A stretch of DNA of 64,000 nucleotides from Polycladomyces abyssicola (GTDB taxonomy: Bacteria > Bacillota > Bacilli > Thermoactinomycetales > JIR-001). The number at the start of each line of letters is the position of its first letter. The first letter of the stretch is position 1. Positions 43,414 to 51,340 of this stretch are shown one piece after another. Position numbers and translations under genes: made by a program. Where the stretch lies: positions 222,501-286,500 of the forward strand of contig NZ_AP024601.1 of assembly GCF_018326425.1 (NCBI RefSeq). The letters are read 5' to 3'. Below the pieces are notes generated by a model, which did not search any database, had not been told where the DNA came from, and saw only the letters and a program-made list of their open reading frames with translations.

Positions 43414-44970
43414 TCATCCCCTTTTTGATCCGGATTCACGCAAAGACGTTGCCAGTAACGTCAGGTAGGATCGGATAAACCGGAAAAACGATCGTTTCCG
43501 CCCATAAAGGTTGGCCACCAATGTGCGGAAGGGGGTGAGCTTGTTTTGGTACGGAAACCAGTGAACCTCCGAGGGCAACCAACCGCGGTCGATCAGCAGG
43601 GATTTTTCATGACAAAAAATTCGGTATCCCTCGTCGCCATGATAACGTCCAATCCCGCTTTCCTTCACCCCACCGAACGGGAGGTACGGATTGGCGATGG
43701 CAAGAACAACGTCATTGATGAGGACACTGCCTGTTTCCAATGATTGTGCCACCCGGCGGGCTTTTGCGATGTCACTCGTCCACACGCTGGCACTTAATCC
43801 ATAGACGGAATCGTTGGCCGCACGGATTGCTTCCGCCTCGTCCCGAAACGGCAACACACAGATGACCGGGCCAAATGTTTCTTCGCGCATGACAGCGGAT
43901 CGGGTATCCACACCCGTCAGGATGATGGGTTGAATGCGGAGGTCGCCGGATTTCGGCCAGTCCCGGGGGTGGATGCCGCTGACCAGTTTGGCTCCGTTTG
44001 CGACCGCATCCTCCACTTGACGGCGGACGATCTCCTTTTGCATTTCTGTTGTCATGGTACCGAGATCGGTTTCGTCTCCGCCGTTCGACCGCAGTCGTGC
44101 TACTTCCCGTTTCAGTGTTTCCACAAAGGTGTCGTAAATGGGCTCTTCCACATAAATCCGTTCCACCGACATGCACACCTGACCGTAGTTGGTGAGCGCT
44201 CCCCACACTGCACCTTGGACTGCCCTGTTCAGCTTGGCGTCGGCAAAGACAATCATCGGGTCCTTCCCGCCCAATTCCAGTGTGGTGGGGATCAATCGTT
44301 TGGCAGCCTCTTGCTGAATGATTTTTCCCGTCTGTACTGAGCCGGTGAAAAAGATATAATCCGGGTGTTCCTCGATCAATCGGGCGCCCAAGTCCTTTTC
44401 ACCGATCGCCACTTGGACCACGCCTTCGGGAAAGCCGGCCTCGCGAAACAGGGATGCGATCCATGCACCTACCCGAGGAGTAACTTCCGATGGTTTGAGA
44501 ATGACAGCGTTGCCTGCGGCCAGCGCTTCGATCACGGGAACCACCGACAACTGAAACGGGTAGTTCCACGGTGAGATCACCAACACCACCCCGCGGGGTT
44601 GGTAGGTGACGACGGACCGTTTACCGATCAGGGAGATCGGCGTACGCACCCTTCTTGGTTTCAGGGCATGTTTGGCCCGTTTTTCCGCATGACGGATGGC
44701 ATCCAGCACCGTCAGGATGTCGCTGGTGAGTGCTTCCACTTTTGGTTTGCCCGTGTCTTGTGAGATGATCTCCATACCTTCGTCCATCCTGTCGACAATG
44801 AGGTGACGCAGGGCGCGCAATAAAGAGAGCCGTTCATCAATACTTTTTCGTCGCCAAGTATCAAAGGCTTCTCGGGCTCGACGCATCAGATCTGCGCTCG
44901 CATCTGGCGGTGTCAGCTCGATTTCCTCCCAATCCCGCACTGGAACGTGATGTAGTGTTGTCGATTCCAT
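43414..44970 (-). CDS. Aldehyde dehydrogenase family protein
   Basis: 518 residues, NAD(P)-dependent oxidation of an aldehyde to an acid. Signature motifs: PWNYPF (about 133-138), FTGSVQTGK (about 209-217), ELGGKDP (about 237-243) with the catalytic Glu, and the nucleophilic Cys in NYGQVCMSVERI (about 267). A C-terminal extension of about 50 residues ending in ESGSKRG is longer than in typical members and contains the basic RKRSFFRFIRS stretch. Start ATG with GGAGGGAAAG upstream and a near-consensus promoter. Co-transcribed with the fatty acid hydroxylase gene. Confidence 0.92.
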   Translation of the reverse strand: MESTTLHHVPVRDWEEIELTPPDASADLMRRAREAFDTWRRKSIDERLSLLRALRHLIVDRMDEGMEIISQDTGKPKVEALTSDILTVLDAIRHAEKRAKHALKPRRVRTPISLIGKRSVVTYQPRGVVLVISPWNYPFQLSVVPVIEALAAGNAVILKPSEVTPRVGAWIASLFREAGFPEGVVQVAIGEKDLGARLIEEHPDYIFFTGSVQTGKIIQQEAAKRLIPTTLELGGKDPMIVFADAKLNRAVQGAVWGALTNYGQVCMSVERIYVEEPIYDTFVETLKREVARLRSNGGDETDLGTMTTEMQKEIVRRQVEDAVANGAKLVSGIHPRDWPKSGDLRIQPIILTGVDTRSAVMREETFGPVICVLPFRDEAEAIRAANDSVYGLSASVWTSDIAKARRVAQSLETGSVLINDVVLAIANPYLPFGGVKESGIGRYHGDEGYRIFCHEKSLLIDRGWLPSEVHWFPYQNKLTPFRTLVANLYGRKRSFFRFIRSYLTLLATSLRESGSKRG

Positions 44971-45007
44971 TACTTTCCCTCCTCATTTTTTCTGATTTGT
45001 CTATGTT

Positions 45008-45036
45008 ATTCTATTTATTCTGAAATAAAGTGTCAA
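45008..45036 (-). promoter_or_regulatory. Promoter of the aldehyde dehydrogenase/hydroxylase operon
   Basis: Minus strand TTGACA (45036-45031), 17 bp, TAGAAT (45013-45008): near-consensus sigma-A promoter 38 bp before the ATG. Confidence 0.7.
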
Positions 45037-45122
45037 TGTCTTCTCCTGGGAATCAGGTTCATTTGACCTGTTACCTTGTCAGCAGTCTCAACACCCTCCA
45101 TATAACAAGCGTACTTATCAAA

Positions 45123-45338
45123 TGGATCCTACATAGACGAGATCGAATACTTTTACCATTGACAATGGTTTATTTTATCCCCGCAGTGATTTTACTATTG
45201 AAGGGGTTCCGAACTTATATTCAGATTGTGTCCGATTCTGGAGAGAGTATCGATATTCCGGTTATTGTCTTTCAACGAGGAAAAGCCAGTCAGTTCGTCG
45301 ATCACATCAACCGGGTCTTGGCTGAATACAACCAATGA
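45123..45338 (+). pseudogene. Fragment of an unrecognised membrane-associated protein
   Basis: The last ~70 codons of an open frame look protein-like: one hydrophobic segment (PLTMVYFIPAVILLL) then an acidic/basic tail ending FVDHINRVLAEYNQ. The tail resembles the end of the PH-domain protein at 47422 (FVDQLQAQLEII). The 5' part of the frame overlaps the divergent promoter at 45008-45036 and has no Shine-Dalgarno, so I treat it as a truncated gene rather than a working one. Confidence 0.35.
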
Positions 45339-45377
45339 TATGCTGTTAGTTGCATGGTATGAGAGAGATGTGCAAAT

Positions 45378-45414
45378 GGGAGAAACCCGTCCGGTGATAA
45401 TACGGACGGGTTTC
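45378..45414. terminator. Hairpin downstream of the amylase gene
   Basis: AAACCCGTCCG ... CGGACGGGTTT around GTGATAATA, about 50 bp past the amylase stop on the minus strand. T-runs on either side are short, so its strength as a terminator is uncertain. Confidence 0.6.
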
Positions 45415-45460
45415 GTACGTGATTGTTAATGATGAAGTAAGAGAATGTTGGACTTGTACA

Positions 45461-47047
45461 TCATTTCAACAGTGCTGATGTATGCGCCGGGAGCGTCACC
45501 CTCGCTTGATCCGGTCCGTTTTGTCGGATTTGCACATCGAAGGGGCCGGCGTATACAACGCGCAAGCGATGATCCGCCGGAACCGTGACAGTGGCTGTTT
45601 GGTCGGACAGATTGTGCAGGACGGTCAATTGCTCGCCTCGGCTGACTCGTTGATAAGCCGCCACCTGTGGTTCCTTGACGGAAAGCGGTTGCAAAGTCCC
45701 GTACATCAGTGCAGGATGCTGGTGACGCAAACGGATCCACTGACGGTACCAGTGCAACAGGGAATCGGGATCGTGCATTTGTGCCTGTACGGAGACGGCG
45801 TTTGGTCTGGTGTTGAATCGGGGTTCCTCCCAGGTCGTTTGTCCGGGGCCATGACCTGGGTACCAGCGGAAAGGTTCGCGGATGTACTCGTCCGGCTTTT
45901 CCCCGAGCATACCGATTTCTTCCCCGTAGTAAAGGAACGGGTTACCGGGCAGGGTGAGCAGGATGGCCGCGGCTGTTTTCGCTTTGTTCTCATCACCGTT
46001 CAATACGCTCATCGTGCGGTTTTGGTCGTGATTGGTCAAAAATGGTGCGTCGATGGCACGGGGGTTGACGTCAGCATACATCCGTCCCGTTTCGGCGGCC
46101 AAGGCAGCAATGCCCGCATCTTGACCCTGTTGAAGGGATTGCAAAATGCGACCCGACAGATCAAAGTTGAACAGCGTAACCAGTTCACCGTAGTACGGAG
46201 CGACACGCTCTTTGGCATCCCATACTTCACCGACGAGATACACGTTGGGCTTCACTTTCTGCATTTCCCTGCGGAATTGGTTCCACCACTCGTGATTCTT
46301 GGCCTCCTGCGTGTCGGGGTAGATGTGCTTCGCCGCGTCCAACCTGAAGCCATCGACCCCTTGTTTCAGCCAAAACTTCCCGATTTTGATGATCTCCTCC
46401 CGAACGCGGGGATTGTCGTAGTTCAAATCGGGCATGCCGCTCCAAAACAGTCCGTAATAGTAGTCTCCCGAGCCAGGGAAGGTCTCGTGCCAGACGGGTT
46501 GTCCCCACGGACCTTTTTCGTGGATGTCCGTGTTTGCGTCCGCCCAGATGTAGTAGTCCCGATAAGGGCTGTTTTTGTCCCTGGACGCGGAGACAAACCA
46601 GGGATGTTGGTTGCTGGTGTGATTGACGACCAAGTCGATGATCACCTTGACTCCGCGTTTGTGCGCTTCATGCACCAGTCGGCGGAAATCGTCCAATGTG
46701 CCGTACTGCGGATCAACCTGGTAATAATCCACCACATCATATTTGTGGTAGCTCGGTGATTTGGTGATCGGCATCAGCCAGATACCGTCCACTTCCAGGT
46801 CTTTCCCAGCATGGGGATGGCCGTCGTTGAGGTAATCCAGTTTGGAGACAATCCCGGCCAGGTCCCCGTCTCCGTCCCCGTTGGCATCAGTAAATGAGCG
46901 CACATAAATCTCATAAAATACACCATGCGGCAAGGTAAACCGGTTGCCTTGTGAAGCGGAAGAGGTGTTGTCTGCTCTCACTCCCGGCACCATGAGGAAA
47001 AGGAAAACCATCACCAATATTGACGAAATCACTCGTTTCCCCTTCAT
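45461..47047 (-). CDS. Secreted alpha-amylase family glycoside hydrolase (GH13)
   Basis: 528 residues. Signal peptide MKGKRVISSILVMVFLFLM with cleavage near VRA25, then a (beta/alpha)8 barrel. Catalytic residues: Asp237 (GFRLDAAKH), Glu274 (VGEVWDAKE) and Asp341 (LTNHDQNR); DLVVNHT (about 140) is conserved region I. A DANGDGDGDL segment near 54-63 is a likely Ca2+ site. It degrades starch or maltodextrin outside the cell. Start ATG with GGGGGGAGC upstream. A promoter and a CcpA-type operator lie directly upstream, indicating glucose repression. Confidence 0.93.
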   Translation of the reverse strand: MKGKRVISSILVMVFLFLMVPGVRADNTSSASQGNRFTLPHGVFYEIYVRSFTDANGDGDGDLAGIVSKLDYLNDGHPHAGKDLEVDGIWLMPITKSPSYHKYDVVDYYQVDPQYGTLDDFRRLVHEAHKRGVKVIIDLVVNHTSNQHPWFVSASRDKNSPYRDYYIWADANTDIHEKGPWGQPVWHETFPGSGDYYYGLFWSGMPDLNYDNPRVREEIIKIGKFWLKQGVDGFRLDAAKHIYPDTQEAKNHEWWNQFRREMQKVKPNVYLVGEVWDAKERVAPYYGELVTLFNFDLSGRILQSLQQGQDAGIAALAAETGRMYADVNPRAIDAPFLTNHDQNRTMSVLNGDENKAKTAAAILLTLPGNPFLYYGEEIGMLGEKPDEYIREPFRWYPGHGPGQTTWEEPRFNTRPNAVSVQAQMHDPDSLLHWYRQWIRLRHQHPALMYGTLQPLSVKEPQVAAYQRVSRGEQLTVLHNLSDQTATVTVPADHRLRVVYAGPFDVQIRQNGPDQARVTLPAHTSALLK

Positions 47048-47071
47048 TCAGCTCCCCCCTGTCAGATATGG

Positions 47072-47085
47072 TGAAACCGTTTGCG
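47072..47085. promoter_or_regulatory. Catabolite-responsive element (cre) for CcpA
   Basis: TGAAACCGTTTGCG matches the cre consensus TGAAANCGNTTNCA in 13 of 14 positions. It lies just downstream of the amylase -10, where a bound CcpA would block transcription. Confidence 0.6.
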
Positions 47086-47091
47086 CAAATT

Positions 47092-47121
47092 ATTGTATGA
47101 AATATATGAATATAAATGCAA
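47092..47121 (-). promoter_or_regulatory. Amylase promoter
   Basis: Minus strand TTGCAT (47121-47116), 18 bp, TACAAT (47097-47092), about 45 bp before the ATG and next to the cre site. Confidence 0.55.
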
Positions 47122-47279
47122 GAAAAAATATCTTCTTCGCCAAATTTCGTTGAATTGTAGAAGGATGGTTTTTCTGGAAAGCGATGGATTTCACGGAATG
47201 TACGCCCCTATCCCTTTGCAATTCCGTGTCTGAGCATGTATGATGATGGGTGTAAAACGTTGTCGGATGCGTCTTTGAG

Positions 47280-47400
47280 TGGTTGAATAGAGTGAATCGT
47301 TGACCTGAGAGAAGGGCGGCTCTCAACCGGCTCTCAATCCTGTGAGCAGGGAGCGGGTCACCCGGATTGGCACCTTGCCGAAGTGCTGTTGACCCGCCTT
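47280..47400 (+). other. Structured leader upstream of the PH-domain gene
   Basis: Two direct copies of CGGCTCTCAA (47317-47326, 47328-47337; period 11) are followed by GCGGGTCA (47353-47360), which pairs with TGACCCGC (47390-47397) around a 29-nt internal region with smaller pairings. No T-run. I do not recognise a known riboswitch. 47130-47280 shows no gene. Confidence 0.4.
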
Positions 47401-47421
47401 CGGTTTGAAAGAGGTGGAGAG

Positions 47422-47853
47422 ATGGATTCCTCGGTTATCTATGAGGAGCAGACACCGTATTCTGTGTTGCTCTATCGAAAAAGCGGCCTGATGCGGTTGT
47501 TGGAGACGGGACTGTTTCTCGCCGGGTTTGCCGGATTGTTCTTGCTGTTTCCTTACCGCTCTGTCCCGTTTATCATGGGAACGATCGTCGTGGCGGCTGT
47601 GGTGATATTCGGGTTTCCCGCACTATTTCGGGCGTTGTATCGTCCACGTTACGTGCTTTATGAGGACAAGCTGGTTATTTATATGGGAAATCAGAGAGAA
47701 GAAATCCCGTTGGTTCAGATTGAACCGGCTTATGATTTGCCCTATATTTTCCGAATACGAGGCAAACGCCGTCCGCTTTTGGTCAGCAATCAATTCGTGG
47801 ATCAATTGCAAGCGCAGTTGGAGATCATTCGGCGAACAGGAGCTCGAGGATGA
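47422..47853 (+). CDS. PH-domain-like membrane protein
   Basis: 143 residues. Two hydrophobic segments (about 30-47 and 51-72) are followed by a C-terminal PH-like (YdbS/bPH2-type) region RYVLYEDKLVIYMGNQREEIPLVQIE (positions about 77-102) ending in FVDQLQAQLEIIRR. Function unknown. Start ATG 47422 (MDSSVIYEEQ) has GAGGTGGAG 4 bases upstream; the earlier in-frame start at 47383 has none. It overlaps alr by 4 bases (ATGA), so the two are translationally coupled. Confidence 0.75.
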   Translation: MDSSVIYEEQTPYSVLLYRKSGLMRLLETGLFLAGFAGLFLLFPYRSVPFIMGTIVVAAVVIFGFPALFRALYRPRYVLYEDKLVIYMGNQREEIPLVQIEPAYDLPYIFRIRGKRRPLLVSNQFVDQLQAQLEIIRRTGARG

Positions 47854-49028
47854 ACCAAACCTATTATCGTGATACGATCGCAGAGATTGATCTCGATGCT
47901 ATCACACATAATGTTCAACAATTTAGAAATAGATTTCCGTCATCAGTCAGGCTGATGGCGGTCGTCAAGGCTGACGCCTATGGTCACGGTGCCGTTCCGG
48001 TGGCGAAAACGGCGCTGGAAGCTGGTGCGACCCATCTGGCGGTTGCCTTTTTGGACGAAGCGCTGGAGCTGAGAAATGCGGGAATCGAAGCACCGATCCT
48101 GGTGTTGGGGTATACCCCGCCCGAAGCGGTGGCAGAGGCCGTACGCCGCGATGTAACGTTGACCGTTTATTCGGATGCGGTGGTGGACGAGGTGGCAAGT
48201 CAAGCCGCCCGTTTGGGACGCAAAGTACCGGTTCATGTCAAGGTGGATACCGGCATGGGCCGATTGGGATTGTTTGAAGATGAAGTGTTGCCGTTTTTGC
48301 ACAGGATCGGACGGTACGATACCATCGAGGTGGAAGGGTTGTTCACCCATTTCGCCACGGCGGATGAAGTGGACAAATCCTATACGGAATGGCAACATGA
48401 ACAATTGGAACGGATCATCACTCGGTTGCAATCGGAAGGAATCAAGATCCCGCTTGTTCACTGTGCGAACAGCGCCACGGCGATTGATTTGCCAGCATAT
48501 GCACATCAGTTGGTTCGTTTGGGGATCAGTATGTACGGGTACTATCCCTCCGACGAAGTGAACCGTGAAGTAGTGGACTTGCGCCCGGCTCTGACGCTGA
48601 AAACCAAAATCGTCCATCTCAAACGGCCGCCTGCGGGTATGGGTGTCAGTTATGGAAAAACGTATGTAACCGACGGAACCCGCTGGATCGCGACGATCCC
48701 CGTGGGATATGCAGATGGCTTCAACCGTTTGCTCTCCAATCGAGGCGAAGCGCTGGTCAACGGACGCAGGGTGCCGATCGTCGGCAGGATTTGCATGGAT
48801 CAGACGATGCTGGACGTGACTGAAGCCATGCCGGTCAAGGTGGGAGACGAGGTGGTTCTCTACGGTAAGCAAGGGAATGAGCGGATCACGGTCGACGAAG
48901 TGGCAGAAGCGCTGGGCACCATCTCCTATGAAGTGACATGCATGATAGGTTATCGCGTTCCGCGCGTCTACAAAAAAGGGGGACGCATCATCAGTGTGGT
49001 AAATCGACTGGGACAAGCAAATTTTTAA
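47850..49028 (+). CDS. alr: Alanine racemase
   Basis: PLP enzyme that makes D-alanine for peptidoglycan. 392 residues. PLP-binding Lys in AVVKADAYGHGAVP (about 32-45), the catalytic Tyr of GVSYGKTY (about 265-272), and a conserved GRICMDQTMLDV (about 310-321). Start ATG overlaps the PH-domain gene stop. In B. subtilis alr (dal) sits between ydcC and ndoAI. Here ndoAI still follows alr, but ydcC lies 14.6 kb upstream. Confidence 0.96.
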   Translation: MNQTYYRDTIAEIDLDAITHNVQQFRNRFPSSVRLMAVVKADAYGHGAVPVAKTALEAGATHLAVAFLDEALELRNAGIEAPILVLGYTPPEAVAEAVRRDVTLTVYSDAVVDEVASQAARLGRKVPVHVKVDTGMGRLGLFEDEVLPFLHRIGRYDTIEVEGLFTHFATADEVDKSYTEWQHEQLERIITRLQSEGIKIPLVHCANSATAIDLPAYAHQLVRLGISMYGYYPSDEVNREVVDLRPALTLKTKIVHLKRPPAGMGVSYGKTYVTDGTRWIATIPVGYADGFNRLLSNRGEALVNGRRVPIVGRICMDQTMLDVTEAMPVKVGDEVVLYGKQGNERITVDEVAEALGTISYEVTCMIGYRVPRVYKKGGRIISVVNRLGQANF

Positions 49029-49109
49029 CATCTCCGATAGAATCTGCTGGACAGGTACGACGCTATGGTGAAAATCCTCGGTAATACGCAGGGGAACAGC
49101 AGGAATTTT

Positions 49110-49328
49110 GTCGTATGGGTCGAATAAATTTATTAAAGAGCGAGCAGGAAAACCCCAGTGCGAAAGTCTTAAAACTACTGGGTGAGCAAAAAGCTCGTTA
49201 AACCAAAACACCCAGGTTTGGACGAATCCATCGGTGGATGGATGTGGGTTGTCACGCCAGATGAAGCGAGAAACCCACGGTGACCAAAGGGAGTCCCCTT
49301 GGTGCTCCAGCCGTGTGAAGCAAGTCAC
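49110..49328 (+). mobile_element. IS200/IS605-like right-end remnant
   Basis: CCCACGGTGACCAAAGGGAG...CCTTGGTGCTCCAGCCGTGTGAAG (49274-49320) aligns well with the right end of the element at 34205-34651 (CCCACGGCGACCATAGGGAG...GTGGTACTTCAGCCGTGTGGAG), here on the plus strand. The AT-rich left side (49110-49260) has paired segments but no open frame. The left border is not defined. It lies between alr and ndoAI and does not break a gene. Confidence 0.5.
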
Positions 49329-49456
49329 AGTGTCTCCCCGGACTGTCTTGGGGGCGGACTCATTTGATCAAAGTATATTTTTGCAACCCTTACGTCATAA
49401 TGGTAGTATTGTAAGGGAAATCGCCAACGGTGATGATTGGTTGGGGGTGCGAAGTT

Positions 49457-49729
49457 TTGTCCGAAACCAAGCGAATCATGATCAGCCTACCCAAGCATCT
49501 GTTGCAAGAAGTTGACGGTATGGTGGCGAAAGAGAACTCCAATCGAAGCGAATTTATCCGCCAGGCGATGAAGCTGTATCTGCAGGAGAGGAAAAAACGG
49601 TTGATCCGTGAGATGATGCAGCGCGGCTACATGGAGATGGCGAAAATCAATTTGAATATTGCTTCCGAGGCCTTCGAAGCCGAAGAAGAAGCGGACGACA
49701 CTTTGGAACGACTGGTTAGCGGGGTGTAA
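49457..49729 (+). CDS. ndoAI: Antitoxin EndoAI (MazE family)
   Basis: 90-residue ribbon-helix-helix antitoxin that binds and neutralises the EndoA mRNA interferase. RHH part [19 protein letters not shown]-region (about 8-26); the C-terminal [18 protein letters not shown] is almost identical to what I recall for B. subtilis EndoAI, where it contacts the toxin. TTG start at 49457 with GGGGGTG 7 bases upstream; a longer frame from 49430 is less likely. Toxin gene follows 4 bp later. Confidence 0.92.
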   Translation: MSETKRIMISLPKHLLQEVDGMVAKENSNRSEFIRQAMKLYLQERKKRLIREMMQRGYMEMAKINLNIASEAFEAEEEADDTLERLVSGV

Positions 49730-49733
49730 CCAT

Positions 49734-50084
49734 TTGATTGTCAAGCGTGGCGATGTCTACTTTGCCGATCTATCACCAGTGGTTGGATCGGAACAGGGTG
49801 GGGTCAGACCTGTTCTGGTCATCCAAAACGATATAGGCAACCGGTTTAGCCCCACCGTGATCGTCGCCGCGATTACCGCTCAAATTCAAAAGGCCAAGTT
49901 GCCCACCCATGTGGAGATCGACGCGAAGACCTACGGGTTTGATCGGGACTCGGTGATTTTGTTGGAGCAGATTCGCACGATTGATAAACAGCGTCTGACC
50001 GACAAAATCACCCATTTGGATGAGGAAATGATGAATCGGGTCAACGAAGCGCTGATGATCAGCTTGGGTATGATCGATTTTTGA
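49734..50084 (+). CDS. ndoA: mRNA interferase EndoA (MazF family toxin)
   Basis: Ribosome-independent endoribonuclease, known in B. subtilis to cut U^ACAU. 116 residues from TTG 49734, giving [26 protein letters not shown] lies 7 bases upstream inside the antitoxin end. Start choice matters: the frame is open upstream, but family members begin here. Conserved catalytic residues: Arg in GGVRPVLV (about 25) and Thr in AITAQ (about 48). Followed by a strong terminator, which separates it from rsbU. Confidence 0.95.
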   Translation: MIVKRGDVYFADLSPVVGSEQGGVRPVLVIQNDIGNRFSPTVIVAAITAQIQKAKLPTHVEIDAKTYGFDRDSVILLEQIRTIDKQRLTDKITHLDEEMMNRVNEALMISLGMIDF

Positions 50085-50090
50085 CGGAAA

Positions 50091-50130
50091 GGGATATGGA
50101 ATGCCACGCGCGTTCCCTATCCCTTTTTTG
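50091..50130 (+). terminator. Terminator of the alr-ndoAI-ndoA unit
   Basis: GGGATATGGAA ... TTCCCTATCCC stem followed by TTTTTTG. Confidence 0.92.
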
Positions 50131-50159
50131 TTGAAAGAATGCGGGAATCGGGATACAAT
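50131..50159 (+). promoter_or_regulatory. Sigma-A promoter of rsbU
   Basis: TTGAAA (50131-50136), 17 bp, TACAAT (50154-50159). A GTTTAA (50194-50199) with GGGACA 15 bp later (50215-50220) resembles a weak sigma-B promoter as well. Confidence 0.6.
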
Positions 50160-50270
50160 GCAGTTGAGCTGATAGAGCGGTAACCACTCATGGGTTTAAC
50201 AGGGCAGCTGGTCCGGGACAGATCATAAGCGTAAGGTAGAGGCGGACGTACAACGGGACGAGGTGACACT

Positions 50271-51284
50271 ATGGATGAGCATTTGAAACGCCAATATGAG
50301 GAATTGCTTTGTTCCTATTCGCGGGAGAAGCGAGAGGACCATCTCTACGCTGCCCAACAGTTGAGCAAGTGGATGATGGAGCAGCGCATTCCCCCGGAGG
50401 AGATCATCAGTATGCACGCCGCCGCCGTGAAAAAGATGCTTCCCGATGTCCCGCCCGTCGTAGTAGACATGTTCGATCTTTTGATCGAGATCATGATCGG
50501 TTACGGCATCGCATATAAAGAGCATGAAACACTGATTGACCGCCAACGGGAACTGGAGTATGAGATCGAAGTGGCCGTCGGCATGCAGCAAACCTTGCTC
50601 CCCCGTTCCACTCCCCAGTTGCCGGGTACGGAAATCGGCGCCGTCAGTATGGCGGCCAATAAAATGAGCGGTGACTACTACAACTTCGTCGATCATGGGG
50701 AAGGGAAAGTCGGAATTGCCCTTTCCGACATCATCGGTAAAGGGATTCCCGCAGCCTTATGCATGTCGATGATCAAATATGCCATGGATGTGTTGGTCCA
50801 CAATCCGCCAGGTCCGGCAGAAGTGTTGCGCAATCTGAATGCGGTGGTGGAACGCAACGTCGACCCCAGTATGTTTATTACCATGGTATACGGGGTGTAC
50901 GATTCAATAAACCACACGTTCCGCTATGCCACAGCAGGTCATGAGCCCGGATTGCTTTATCGGGCGGAAGAAGGAACGTTTCACGATCTGAAATCCCGTG
51001 GGCTTGTTCTGGGAGTGTCACGGGAAACCACTTATCAGGAGTTTCAGGTCCAGTTGAAACCCGGCGATGCCATCATACTGTTTTCTGATGGGGTGACGGA
51101 ATGTCGGGTTGAGGAAGATTTTTTAGGGAGAAAACGATTTAAAGAAATAATTTTAAAATATCTGGACAAGCCGGCTCAAGAAGCAGTGGAATCGATTTTT
51201 CAGCATATATACGAATTGGCTAATTACAAGCTGAAGGACGACCAGACCATCCTATTAATCCGCCCGAAACCTTCAGATGGATAA
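50271..51284 (+). CDS. rsbU: RsbU, PP2C-type serine phosphatase
   Basis: Dephosphorylates RsbV-P to release sigma-B. 337 residues: an N-terminal helical RsbU_N dimerisation domain (about 1-85), a short linker, then the PPM/SpoIIE phosphatase domain with GDYYNFVD (about 134-141), SDIIGKG (about 155), FSDGVTE (about 277-283) and KDDQTILLI (about 322). In B. subtilis the N-terminal domain is activated by RsbT, which is not encoded here. Start ATG with GAGGTGAC upstream. Confidence 0.94.
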   Translation: MDEHLKRQYEELLCSYSREKREDHLYAAQQLSKWMMEQRIPPEEIISMHAAAVKKMLPDVPPVVVDMFDLLIEIMIGYGIAYKEHETLIDRQRELEYEIEVAVGMQQTLLPRSTPQLPGTEIGAVSMAANKMSGDYYNFVDHGEGKVGIALSDIIGKGIPAALCMSMIKYAMDVLVHNPPGPAEVLRNLNAVVERNVDPSMFITMVYGVYDSINHTFRYATAGHEPGLLYRAEEGTFHDLKSRGLVLGVSRETTYQEFQVQLKPGDAIILFSDGVTECRVEEDFLGRKRFKEIILKYLDKPAQEAVESIFQHIYELANYKLKDDQTILLIRPKPSDG

Positions 51285-51291
51285 AAGAGGT

Positions 51292-51317
51292 GTTTCGAGC
51301 TTTCGGAAAACGGGTAC
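51292..51317 (+). promoter_or_regulatory. Sigma-B autoregulatory promoter before rsbV
   Basis: GTTTCG (51292-51297), 14-bp spacer, GGGTAC (51312-51317), matching the B. subtilis sigma-B consensus GTTTAA-N12-15-GGGTAT in most positions and in the same place (immediately before rsbV). Confidence 0.65.
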
Positions 51318-51340
51318 TCTAGTAGCGGAGGTTGAAGCCA

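Noticed and set aside
45030-45338. 102-codon frame as a working gene
   Set aside because: Its start overlaps a divergent near-consensus promoter and has no ribosome site; kept only as a probable fragment.
47280-47400. T-box leader before the PH-domain/alr operon
   Set aside because: The conserved T-box sequence (AGGGTGGNACCGCG) and a specifier loop are not found.
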